DNA from: Chloroflexota bacterium
GTDB taxonomy: Bacteria > Chloroflexota > Anaerolineae > Promineifilales > Promineifilaceae
Assembly (NCBI GenBank): GCA_008501785.1
Contig: QQUD01000651.1
Coordinates: 1-16,153 of the forward strand
DNA: 16,153 bases
Reading direction: 5' to 3'
Position numbers and translations under genes: made by a program
In this document: positions 6,602 to 12,430 of the stretch, in pieces
Layout of the letters: each line of letters opens with the position of its first letter
How positions within the stretch are numbered: position 1 is the stretch's first letter
The notes under the pieces: model-generated
Database searches by the model: none
Told to the model about the DNA's origin: nothing
Seen by the model: the letters and a program-made list of their open reading frames with translations, nothing else

Positions 6602-6994
6602 ATGATGCGAATTGTGGTGGCGGATGATGAAACGGCCGTTCGGTCAGCTTTAAAACTGCTCCTGGAACAAGACAATCGGTTTCAAGTGGTGGGTGAGGTA
6701 TGTGATGCAGCTTCTTTGATGATGGTGATCGAGTTGGCTGGCGCTGATGTTTTATTGTTGGATTGGGAATTGCCGGGATTGACAACGGATTTGGTAGCGG
6801 ATTTGGTGGAGGGGAAACGGCCGTTTCCCCCCATCGTGGCCATGAGCAGCCGTCCCGAAGCCCGAAAAGCAGCGCACAACATGGGCATAAATCACTTTAT
6901 TAGCAAAAGTGATCCCCCCAATCGCGTCCGAGAAACCCTTGGCAAATTAATGATAGATAAGGTGCATCGCACTTCTGAAGTGCGTCGCACCTAA
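6602..6994 (+). CDS. Stand-alone receiver-domain protein (CheY-like), no output domain
   Basis: This 130-residue protein starts MMRIVVADDE. A GTG at 6569 would add 11 residues unlike family N-termini and lies inside a dyad, so I prefer the ATG pair at 6602/6605. Acidic pocket D8/D9, phospho-acceptor D54 in VLLLDWELPG, S82 and K102 (FISKSD) are all present, so it should be phosphorylated. After the receiver fold only a short basic tail remains, so it must act by protein contact or as a phosphate sink. It follows the kinase-regulator pair on the same strand. Palindromes encode ETAVR in helix 1 and KRPFP just before strand 4. Confidence 0.88.
   Translation: MMRIVVADDETAVRSALKLLLEQDNRFQVVGEVCDAASLMMVIELAGADVLLLDWELPGLTTDLVADLVEGKRPFPPIVAMSSRPEARKAAHNMGINHFISKSDPPNRVRETLGKLMIDKVHRTSEVRRT
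6961..6991. repeat. Hairpin overlapping the 3' end of the receiver gene
   Basis: GGTGCATCGCACTT pairs with AAGTGCGTCGCACC around a 3-base loop, with two mismatches in 14. It encodes the last codons of the receiver protein and ends just before its stop. It is followed by TAAAATAAAA rather than a T-run. It may be a transcript-end structure or a small mobile palindrome inserted at the gene end. Confidence 0.6.
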
Positions 6995-7017
6995 AATAAA
7001 AGCGAGAAATTGAGAAA

Positions 7018-7161
7018 ATGATCCATGTAATTTTTGTCGTGTTAAAATCCTTTTTGAGTATGGTTCCCACCTTTGTCTGGATAGGTGGTATTGGCGTCGT
7101 TGTCGTATGGGCTGTTGTCATGCAGCAGCTTTGGCACACGCCCAAAGTGTGTATTAAATGA
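7018..7161 (+). CDS. Small single-helix membrane protein (47 residues), unknown
   Basis: This ORF begins MIHVIFVVLKSFLSM and continues VPTFVWIGGIGVVVVWAVVM, then a short polar tail QQLWHTPKVCIK. The middle, about residues 4-35, is strongly hydrophobic and should form one or two membrane helices. Support for its being real comes from the ATGA overlap of its stop (7159-7161) with the start of the metalloprotease-like gene (7158), the usual sign of translational coupling. That gene has no Shine-Dalgarno sequence of its own. No strong ribosome binding site precedes the small ORF either. It starts 23 bases after the receiver stop. I recognise no family. Confidence 0.6.
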   Translation: MIHVIFVVLKSFLSMVPTFVWIGGIGVVVVWAVVMQQLWHTPKVCIK

Positions 7162-8339
7162 TTAGAAGAAAAAGAGTCTTGCGATGGATTGTTTGGGGAA
7201 TTGGTGGCTTGTTGGTTGTTTGTCTGGGTCTAACAGGTTTGAGTTTTTTGTTAAATCAAAAGCTGCCAGCACAATCGAGTGTGATTGATCGGTTGAGTGA
7301 GGCAGACAAGGCGCGATTAGCAGAATATTTTCATCTGCGCCAAACGGTTGGGGATGCCGTCTGGCCTGGATGGACTGAAGTGGATGATGCCGCGCTTTTG
7401 TACAACGAGGCATACGCTTTTTTGGTTGGCGTGCCAGAGCCTGCGGTGGGTTGGTTGACGGTTCCTGGTCATGAACTGCGCGGTGAGGCGTGGACGTTGG
7501 TGGATGATGATACGTTTATGGGGCAACCGTATTTTCGTCAACCGCTGCCCGAATCAGGTGAAACGCCGCAAGCCTTTACTGTACAAGTTGGTTCAATATG
7601 GGTGGGCAGTTTCCAAACGCGTGAATGGATGGAAATATATTTTGTTGAGCAGTTGCAATCAGATTTGCCGTCGTTTTTAGCTGCAATTTTCCCATACAGG
7701 TTGATTAGGCCGCTGTTTATTGGCGGCAGCGATAGGTATATTTCGTTGTTTGCCCATGAGTCATTTCATGCGTTTCAGGGTGCGGCTGCGGAAGGGAAGT
7801 TGGTGGTGGCGGAAACGGCCGTTTCCACACACCAATCCCAATATCCCTGGCAGGACGCCAATTTGCAGGCAGCATGGCAAACTGAACTGGACCTGTTGCA
7901 GCAGGCGTTACGCACCGAAACGGATGATGAAGTGGCCGATTTGGCGCAGCAATTTTTGACGCAGCGTACCCTCCGTCGCAGCAATGCCGATCTCGATGCT
8001 GAATTGGTGCAGTATGAGCAGCACCGAGAGTGGGTTGAAGGATTGGCACGGTATGTGGAGCTTGAAATTTGGCGTCAGGCCACAGCCAACTCGGACTATC
8101 AACCTGTTCCGGCCATTGCCGACCTGCCTGATTTTAATGCTTATGGTGGTTTTGAAACGCGATGGGATCGTGAGATTGATCAAATTGCACGTATGGCGGG
8201 GGATGAGGGAGACGGCCGTTTTTATTACACGGGCATGGCACAAGCTGTTTTACTGGACAGGCTGATGCCGGGGTGGAAGGCGTTGGCGATGGATGATGGG
8301 GTTGCTTTGGAGGGTTTGTTGGAAACGGCCGTTCAGTAA
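7158..8339 (+). CDS. Membrane-anchored protein with HExxH zinc-metalloprotease motif
   Basis: This 393-residue protein starts with a basic stretch (MIRRKRVLR) and a hydrophobic helix at about 11-32. It is therefore an uncleaved signal-anchor protein with its bulk outside the membrane. HESFHAFQG puts the two zinc-ligand histidines at H200 and H204 and the catalytic glutamate at E201. About 90 residues on, EWVEGLARYVELE offers E294 as a third ligand, a gluzincin-like layout. I do not recognise a named family, so protease activity is inferred from the motif. Translation is probably coupled to the 47-residue membrane protein (ATGA overlap). Three palindromes encode ETAVS (after the HExxH helix), DGRF and ETAVQ as the very last residues. 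Confidence 0.8.
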   Translation: MIRRKRVLRWIVWGIGGLLVVCLGLTGLSFLLNQKLPAQSSVIDRLSEADKARLAEYFHLRQTVGDAVWPGWTEVDDAALLYNEAYAFLVGVPEPAVGWLTVPGHELRGEAWTLVDDDTFMGQPYFRQPLPESGETPQAFTVQVGSIWVGSFQTREWMEIYFVEQLQSDLPSFLAAIFPYRLIRPLFIGGSDRYISLFAHESFHAFQGAAAEGKLVVAETAVSTHQSQYPWQDANLQAAWQTELDLLQQALRTETDDEVADLAQQFLTQRTLRRSNADLDAELVQYEQHREWVEGLARYVELEIWRQATANSDYQPVPAIADLPDFNAYGGFETRWDREIDQIARMAGDEGDGRFYYTGMAQAVLLDRLMPGWKALAMDDGVALEGLLETAVQ

Positions 8340-8357
8340 TAGAAGAGTTATGGGACT

Positions 8358-8410
8358 CGGATGATATGGATGTGACGGATAGAAGAAATCTGTGTGATCC
8401 GTTCAATCCG
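8358..8410. repeat. CGGAT-unit imperfect inverted repeat in a gene gap
   Basis: CGGAT, GGAT and GGAT spaced by five bases (8358-8380) face ATC, ATCC and ATCCG in the same spacing (8388-8410) across a 7-base loop. The spaced units match although the spacers do not. It belongs to the same architectural class as the dyads at 6453, 9146, 10676 and 12030. Confidence 0.5.
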
Positions 8411-8452
8411 TGTTTAATTTTGGCTCTTTGGGATTTCGCGGGGAATTGCTCA

Positions 8453-8513
8453 TTGTAGGGGCGGGTCTTGTACCCGCCCAGTCGAGGGCGACCACAAGGG
8501 TCCGCCCCTACAA
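8453..8513. repeat. REP-like GC-rich palindromic element (TTGTAGGGGCGG ... CCGCCCCTACAA)
   Basis: Twelve-base perfect arms (8453-8464, 8502-8513) enclose two smaller hairpins: GGGCGGGT-CTTG-TACCCGCCC and GGGCGACC-ACAA-GGGTCCGCCC. The element resembles a dispersed intergenic repeat familiar from many bacterial genomes. Its reverse reading gives the recurrent false peptide GADPCGRPRLGGYKTRPYN. It sits between the metalloprotease-like gene and the acetyltransferase and contributes no gene. Confidence 0.8.
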
Positions 8514-8563
8514 GTGATTTCAACCCCTTGATTTCCTGTTGACCCTTAATTTTAAGGAGAAAT

Positions 8564-9118
8564 ATGACAGAGATTAAGATACAGTCTGACCTTTTGACAG
8601 AGCGGTTGTTGTTACGGTCATTTTTGCTTACTGATGCTCCCCGCGTACAAAAATTGGCCGGTGATCGCGCCGTTGCTGAAGGCACATTTAACATTCCATA
8701 CCCATACGAAAATGGCATGGCAGAAGCATGGATTCGCTCCCATCAGCCCGCGTTTGAATCAGGGAATAGTGTGACTTATGCAATTACTCTGCGGCCGACA
8801 GGTGAATTGCTTGGTGCAATTGGGTTGAGCATCAAGGAACTGCATCAACGTGCAGAACTGGGTTATTGGGTTGGTGTGCCTTATTGGGGAAACGGATATT
8901 GCAGTGAAGCGGCTCGCGCATTGCTCGCATATGGATTTCACCAATTGCAATCGAATCGCATCTATGCTGAGCACTTTGCCAGCAATCCAGCGTCAGGTCG
9001 CGTCATGCAAAAAATCGGCATGACCTATGAAGGCACCTTGCGCCAACACATGCGCAAATGGGAGCAGTTTGAAGATATGCGTGTGTATAGTATTTTGCAG
9101 GAAGAGTTTACTGAATAA
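8564..9118 (+). CDS. GNAT N-acetyltransferase, RimJ/RimL-like
   Basis: This 184-residue protein has the family opening TERLLLRSFLLTDA (12-25), the acetyl-CoA loop PYWGNGYCSEAARALLAYGF (from residue 106) and the late NPASGRVMQKIGMTYEG motif typical of RimJ/RimL-type enzymes. Members transfer acetyl groups to protein N-termini or small amines; the substrate here cannot be told. AAGGAGA lies 6-7 bases before the ATG. It is preceded by a repeat element and followed by a strong hairpin, so it is probably a single-gene unit. It contains no copy of the palindrome, unlike the genes on both sides. Confidence 0.93.
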   Translation: MTEIKIQSDLLTERLLLRSFLLTDAPRVQKLAGDRAVAEGTFNIPYPYENGMAEAWIRSHQPAFESGNSVTYAITLRPTGELLGAIGLSIKELHQRAELGYWVGVPYWGNGYCSEAARALLAYGFHQLQSNRIYAEHFASNPASGRVMQKIGMTYEGTLRQHMRKWEQFEDMRVYSILQEEFTE

Positions 9119-9145
9119 GCAGATGGTTATGTAGGTTCCATCTTG

Positions 9146-9202
9146 ATACGGATACGGAAAAATACGGATAATTTTGCTATTTGTATTTTTCCGTATCCGT
9201 AT
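9146..9202. terminator. 20-bp perfect hairpin after the acetyltransferase gene (ATACGG units)
   Basis: ATACGGATACGGAAAAATAC (9146-9165) is perfectly complementary to 9183-9202 across a 17-base loop. The arms consist of ATACGG units plus an A5/T5 tract, and it starts 27 bases after the stop. No T-run follows, so it is either an unusual terminator or a transcript-protecting structure. It is one of the tandem-unit dyads seen in most gaps here. Confidence 0.65.
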
Positions 9203-9414
9203 TGAAATCAACTACTAATTGGCGTTTACATCATATTAGCCACCTGACCAGGTAATATCCCAATCAAATGACTTAAAAATAACCAATCCCCTGCCTGATC
9301 TGGGCAAGAATGCAAAATTGTATTCTTGAAGCAGGTTTAAAAAATGTGGGGCAAGTTGCAAGTTGCAAGGAAAAAGTGGTTCGTGTTCCCTTCCTCCCCT
9401 GCACCGTACCCCTT
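9203..9414. other. Gap before the four-helix membrane protein gene
   Basis: No gene is supported here. The stretch holds the second exact copy of CCACCTGACCAGGT (9240-9253) and a GCAAGTT direct repeat (9351-9369). An open frame beginning at 9310 reads into the next gene, but its added N-terminus looks unlike protein and the good ribosome binding site lies downstream. I see no convincing promoter. Confidence 0.5.
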
Positions 9415-9429
9415 TTCCGGAGAACAATT

Positions 9430-9825
9430 ATGTCCAAAATATTCTTATACGCTTTTGTTGGTGTCGCTGTCATTCACGGGTTGATTCATTTGATGGGGTT
9501 GGTTGCTTATTGGCCGTTGGGTGAGATTGCGGAACTGCCGTATAAAACTGTGTTGGTAAACGGCCGTTTCAATCTCGGTGCAACCGGTATGCGGTTGTTC
9601 AGCTCAATTTGGTTGATTGCGGCGGTTGGGTTTATTGTTGGTGCGATTGGATTGGTCACAAACCAATCATGGGCGATGCCCGTTTTATTGAGTACATCGG
9701 CGCTTTCCATTGTGATCACCGCTTTGGATTGGGAAGTTGCATTTCGCGGCACAATTATCAGCGCCGTTGTGATTGTATTGTTGCTGATTGCTCCACGTCT
9801 GAGCGCGTGGCTGGGAATGGTTTGA
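9430..9825 (+). CDS. Four-helix integral membrane protein, unknown function
   Basis: This 131-residue protein begins MSKIFLYAFVG. I chose ATG at 9430 because CCGGAGAAC lies just upstream. Hydrophobic segments lie at about 5-28, 55-77, 83-100 and 108-128, with little soluble sequence between. HGLIHLMG in the first helix is a histidine-containing pattern that could bind metal or haem, but that is speculation. The gene ends 16 bases before the next ORF and probably forms an operon with it. One palindrome encodes NGRF in the loop after helix 1. I do not recognise a named family. Confidence 0.8.
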   Translation: MSKIFLYAFVGVAVIHGLIHLMGLVAYWPLGEIAELPYKTVLVNGRFNLGATGMRLFSSIWLIAAVGFIVGAIGLVTNQSWAMPVLLSTSALSIVITALDWEVAFRGTIISAVVIVLLLIAPRLSAWLGMV

Positions 9826-9841
9826 TAGGGGAGTTTTTGAG

Positions 9842-10657
9842 ATGACTATGTTAGTGAAAATTGTGGTTAGTGTGATTGGTGGTTTGTTTGCTTTGTTGGG
9901 ACTTGGCTGGTTAGGTTTACAGGTAAAACCTCGTGCATTTGCGCCCATCAATTCTCCATCTCGTGATTTGGGGACTGTGCCGCTGCCGACAGATTTGCCA
10001 GCGCCCGTGTATCGTCACTTTCAAATTGTGTTTCAAGGTGATGTGCCGGTGGTGGAAACGGCCGTTATCCAAGGCCGCCCCCGAGTCTTCATGAACGGGC
10101 TGCGCATGTCTGGACGTTACACATCCTATTTCAATGCCGGTTACGACTACCATCGTGACATTCAAATCAACTGGTTTGGCATTCCGCTTGGTGGTGGATA
10201 TGAAACATTTGCACAGGGAACCGCTTCTGCTGAAATGTTTGGGCAAATTGACTCAGGAAGTGAAACGCTTAATCAAGCGGCAAACCTGGCAGTCTGGGCC
10301 GAAGGGTTTTGGACACCATCTATTTTTATCACCGACCCGCGTGTGCGGTGGGAAGCTATCAGCGATACGCAAGCACGAGTGTATGTGCCTTTTGAGGATG
10401 GGGAAGACAGTCTGCTGCTCAACTTTGATCCAGAGACCGGCATGTTAATCGAGTTTGTTGGCATGCGCTATAAAGGAATTAGCACCGAAAAAACCGAATG
10501 GCGCGGCGTTCCAGAAAAGTGGGAACGGTTTAATGGTGTCTTAATCCCCAGTGAGAGCAACATCATCTGGACCGAAGATGGCAAACCGTGGGCCTATTGG
10601 ACGGTGGAAAACGTCCAACTCAATGTTGATGTATCTCACAAATTGCCACTTCGTTGA
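9842..10657 (+). CDS. Exported or membrane-anchored DUF6544/DUF6920-like protein
   Basis: This 271-residue protein has an N-terminal hydrophobic segment (about 5-27) serving as signal or anchor. The rest is rich in beta-strand sequence with many tryptophans. VYRHFQIVF, NLAVWAEGFWTPSIF followed by DPRVRWEAISDTQARV, and a late GVLIPSESNIIWTEDGKPWAYW resemble the conserved blocks of the DUF6544/DUF6920 family as I remember them. No function is established to my knowledge. GGGGAGTTTTTGAG precedes the start, and the gene follows the four-helix membrane protein by 16 bases. One palindrome encodes ETAVI. A database comparison is needed to fix the family. Confidence 0.65.
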   Translation: MTMLVKIVVSVIGGLFALLGLGWLGLQVKPRAFAPINSPSRDLGTVPLPTDLPAPVYRHFQIVFQGDVPVVETAVIQGRPRVFMNGLRMSGRYTSYFNAGYDYHRDIQINWFGIPLGGGYETFAQGTASAEMFGQIDSGSETLNQAANLAVWAEGFWTPSIFITDPRVRWEAISDTQARVYVPFEDGEDSLLLNFDPETGMLIEFVGMRYKGISTEKTEWRGVPEKWERFNGVLIPSESNIIWTEDGKPWAYWTVENVQLNVDVSHKLPLR

Positions 10658-10675
10658 CAAAACAAATCATAAATA

Positions 10676-10750
10676 ACACGAATGGACGAATAACACGAAT
10701 CAATCCAATTCTTCATTCGTGTCATTTGTTCATTCGTTGCATTCGTGATT
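10676..10750. repeat. ACACGAAT-unit tandem and inverted repeats before dnaN
   Basis: AACACGAAT-like units occur twice (10675-10683, 10692-10700) and in inverse as ATTCGTGT (10715-10722), CATTCGTT and CATTCGTGATT (10741-10750). ACACGAAT (10693-10700) pairs perfectly with 10715-10722 across 14 bases. It lies after the stop of the upstream gene and may terminate its transcript. Confidence 0.6.
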
Positions 10751-10795
10751 CAAGATTGTGCCATTCTCTATTCAAAATATTGCAGGAAAATAAGG

Positions 10796-10824
10796 TTGCC
10801 ACTTACCCATCCTTCTTGTATACT
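10796..10824 (+). promoter_or_regulatory. Sigma-70-type promoter of dnaN
   Basis: TTGCCA (10796-10801), a 17-base spacer and TATACT (10819-10824) give 5 of 6 matches at each box with ideal spacing. Transcription should start near 10831, leaving a leader of about 48 bases. It shows that dnaN has its own transcript here. Confidence 0.65.
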
Positions 10825-10878
10825 ATTTTTACAGAGGGAATGCGGGTTATTACAACAAAACTTTATGGGAGAATCGGC

Positions 10879-12012
10879 ATGAAAATTTCTTGTTTGCAAG
10901 AGAACTTGGCCAAAGGGTTGAGCATCGTTGGTCGCGCAGTGAGTACACGTTCTACTTTACCTGTTTTGGCAAATGTGCTGCTGGCAACGGATAACGGCCG
11001 TTTAAAGCTCTCAGCCACCAATTTAGAAATCGTCGTCACCTGTTGGATTGGTGCCAAAGTTGAAGAAGAAGGCTCCATTACCATTCCTCATCGCACATTT
11101 AGCGATTTGGTCAGCACCTTACCCCAAGAACGTGTTGATTTGGAACTAAACGTACCCAATCAAACCATGCACGTTGCCTGTGCGCGCACCGAAGCAAACA
11201 TTAAAGGGATTGATGCACAAGAATTCCCGCTCATTCCCGAGCCAGACCAAAACAATCGTATTCGTATCGAAACCGACATCTTCAAACAAATGATTAACCA
11301 AGTGGCTCTTGCCGCTGCCACAGACGATACACGTCCCACCTTAACCGGCGTCTCCACCACATTTGAAGGCAGTAAAATGCTAATGGTGGCCACCGATGGA
11401 TTCCGCCTCTCTATGCGCTCGGCGCATATTCCTGGTTATGTAGAAAAATCATTTGATGTCATCATCCCGGCGCGTGCTTTGCAAGAATTGGCCCGTATTG
11501 CCAGCGATGATAGCGATGCTGTCTACGTTTCGCTCCCTGAAGGTCGCAATCAAATCATTTTTGATATGGAAAACATCGTTCTTGTTTCCCAACTAATTGA
11601 TGGCAACTTCCCCGACTACACCCCCATCATCCCCAAAGGCTGCAACACGCGTACCATCATGGGCACGGCCGATTTCCGCAAAGCGTGCAAAACGGCCGAA
11701 ATCTTCGCTCGTGAATCGAGCCACACCGCCCGTGTCCGCATTGAACCAGGCGATGATTTAATGCCAGGCTCTGCGCTTGTTGCTGCCACCAGCACCGAAA
11801 CAGGCGACAACGAAGCGCAAATTGATGTCAATGTCGAGGGTGAACCCATTGAAATCGCCTTCAACGTGCGTTACATGACAGACGTTTTAAACGTCATTGA
11901 CACCCCCCAAGTTGCCCTAGAAACCACCAGCGCCATGGAACCAGGTGTGCTCAAACCCGTAGGCGACAACGACTTTGTACACATCATCATGCCCATGCAT
12001 TTTGGCCGTTAA
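10879..12012 (+). CDS. dnaN: DNA polymerase III beta subunit (sliding clamp)
   Basis: The 377-residue protein forms the ring-shaped clamp that tethers DNA polymerase III to DNA. The start MKISCLQENL at 10879 follows GGGAGA and fits family N-termini; a far longer open frame beginning in the repeat region upstream is not credible. Three clamp domains of about 120 residues are seen. Typical blocks are TLPVLANVLL, ATNLEI, ATDDTRPTLTGV, ATDGFRLSMR and DGNFPDY. The C-terminal HIIMPMHFGR replaces the common VIMPMRL, where the last residues line the partner-binding pocket. dnaA, recF and gyrB are not beside it, so this is a relocated or split arrangement. One palindrome encodes DNGRL near residue 41. 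Confidence 0.97.
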   Translation: MKISCLQENLAKGLSIVGRAVSTRSTLPVLANVLLATDNGRLKLSATNLEIVVTCWIGAKVEEEGSITIPHRTFSDLVSTLPQERVDLELNVPNQTMHVACARTEANIKGIDAQEFPLIPEPDQNNRIRIETDIFKQMINQVALAAATDDTRPTLTGVSTTFEGSKMLMVATDGFRLSMRSAHIPGYVEKSFDVIIPARALQELARIASDDSDAVYVSLPEGRNQIIFDMENIVLVSQLIDGNFPDYTPIIPKGCNTRTIMGTADFRKACKTAEIFARESSHTARVRIEPGDDLMPGSALVAATSTETGDNEAQIDVNVEGEPIEIAFNVRYMTDVLNVIDTPQVALETTSAMEPGVLKPVGDNDFVHIIMPMHFGR

Positions 12013-12029
12013 AAAAATCTATAGAGATA

Positions 12030-12354
12030 TTTAACGCAGATTTCGAAGATTTAGGACGCAGATTTCATAGATTAGGGAGGGATTGTTTATGAATCGGCGT
12101 GATCCGAGAACTTATGATGTGATCGGGCCGATTTCGTTTGTTTTGAATCGATCATCGTAGAAATAAAAGCAATAAAAAAGCTCACAAACATTCAGGATGC
12201 CCAAATCATCAATTACTTAAAAGCAACTAACTTTGAATTAGGTCTTCTACTAAACTTTGGTACCCTCTCCCTCGAATACAAACGCCGAGCCAACTACAAG
12301 CCCCACAAAAAATCTTTTTAATCTGCGCCCCAATCTTCTCAATCTGCGTTTAAA
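12030..12354. repeat. Inverted repeat of ACGCAGATT units enclosing a GxxExxY remnant
   Basis: The left arm (12030-12064) contains ACGCAGATT-TCGAAGATT-TAGG-ACGCAGATT. The right arm (12320-12354), read in reverse, contains ACGCAGATT-GAGAAGATT-GGGG-CGCAGATT. The 35-base arms share both outer units and the middle AGATT unit. They bracket the decayed gene closely, the right arm touching its stop codon. This may be a small mobile unit or a repeat pair acquired with the gene. Confidence 0.65.
12089..12321 (+). pseudogene. Decayed GxxExxY-family gene (PDDEXK_3-like), internal deletion
   Basis: An ATG at 12089 behind a strong AGGGAGGG site reads [13 protein letters not shown], the usual opening of GxxExxY proteins, then stops at 12158. 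In another frame from 12151 the reading [18 protein letters not shown], followed by [17 protein letters not shown] and LEYKRR, is the usual C-terminal half, including the ExK of the nuclease-like fold. It ends at 12319-12321. Together they give about 70 residues, where the family usually has about 125. The central part, including the GxxExxY signature, is lost and the ends are out of frame. It lies between inverted repeat arms and is clearly non-functional as a whole. Confidence 0.8.
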
Positions 12355-12394
12355 AAATTCTCTTAAATCCCTGAAAATCATCAACAAGAGAAAT

Positions 12395-12430
12395 AAAAAG
12401 GCCTCCAATTTAGTAGGAGGCCTTTTTTTT
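12395..12430. terminator. Bidirectional Rho-independent terminator
   Basis: AAAAAGGCCTCC (12395-12406) and GGAGGCCTTTTTTTT (12416-12430) form a 7-bp GC-rich stem extended by A-T pairs, with a 9-base loop. There are U-tracts for both directions (T8 on plus, T5 on minus). Its plus-strand T-run overlaps the stop codon of the minus-strand SEC-C gene. It ends the popT-SEC-C operon and any transcript coming from dnaN. Confidence 0.9.

Noticed and set aside
8134..8718. Minus-strand open frame of 194 codons covering the gap before the acetyltransferase
   Set aside because: It crosses the ends of two real genes and translates the palindromic repeat into the well-known false peptide GADPCGRPRLGGYKTRPYN.
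10654..10878. N-terminal extension of dnaN by 75 codons
   Set aside because: The extension translates repeat and promoter sequence. The ATG at 10879 has a ribosome binding site and the family's normal N-terminus.
12030..12354. An insertion sequence with terminal inverted repeats
   Set aside because: No transposase-like reading is present and no target duplication could be seen. It is recorded as a repeat pair around a decayed GxxExxY gene instead.
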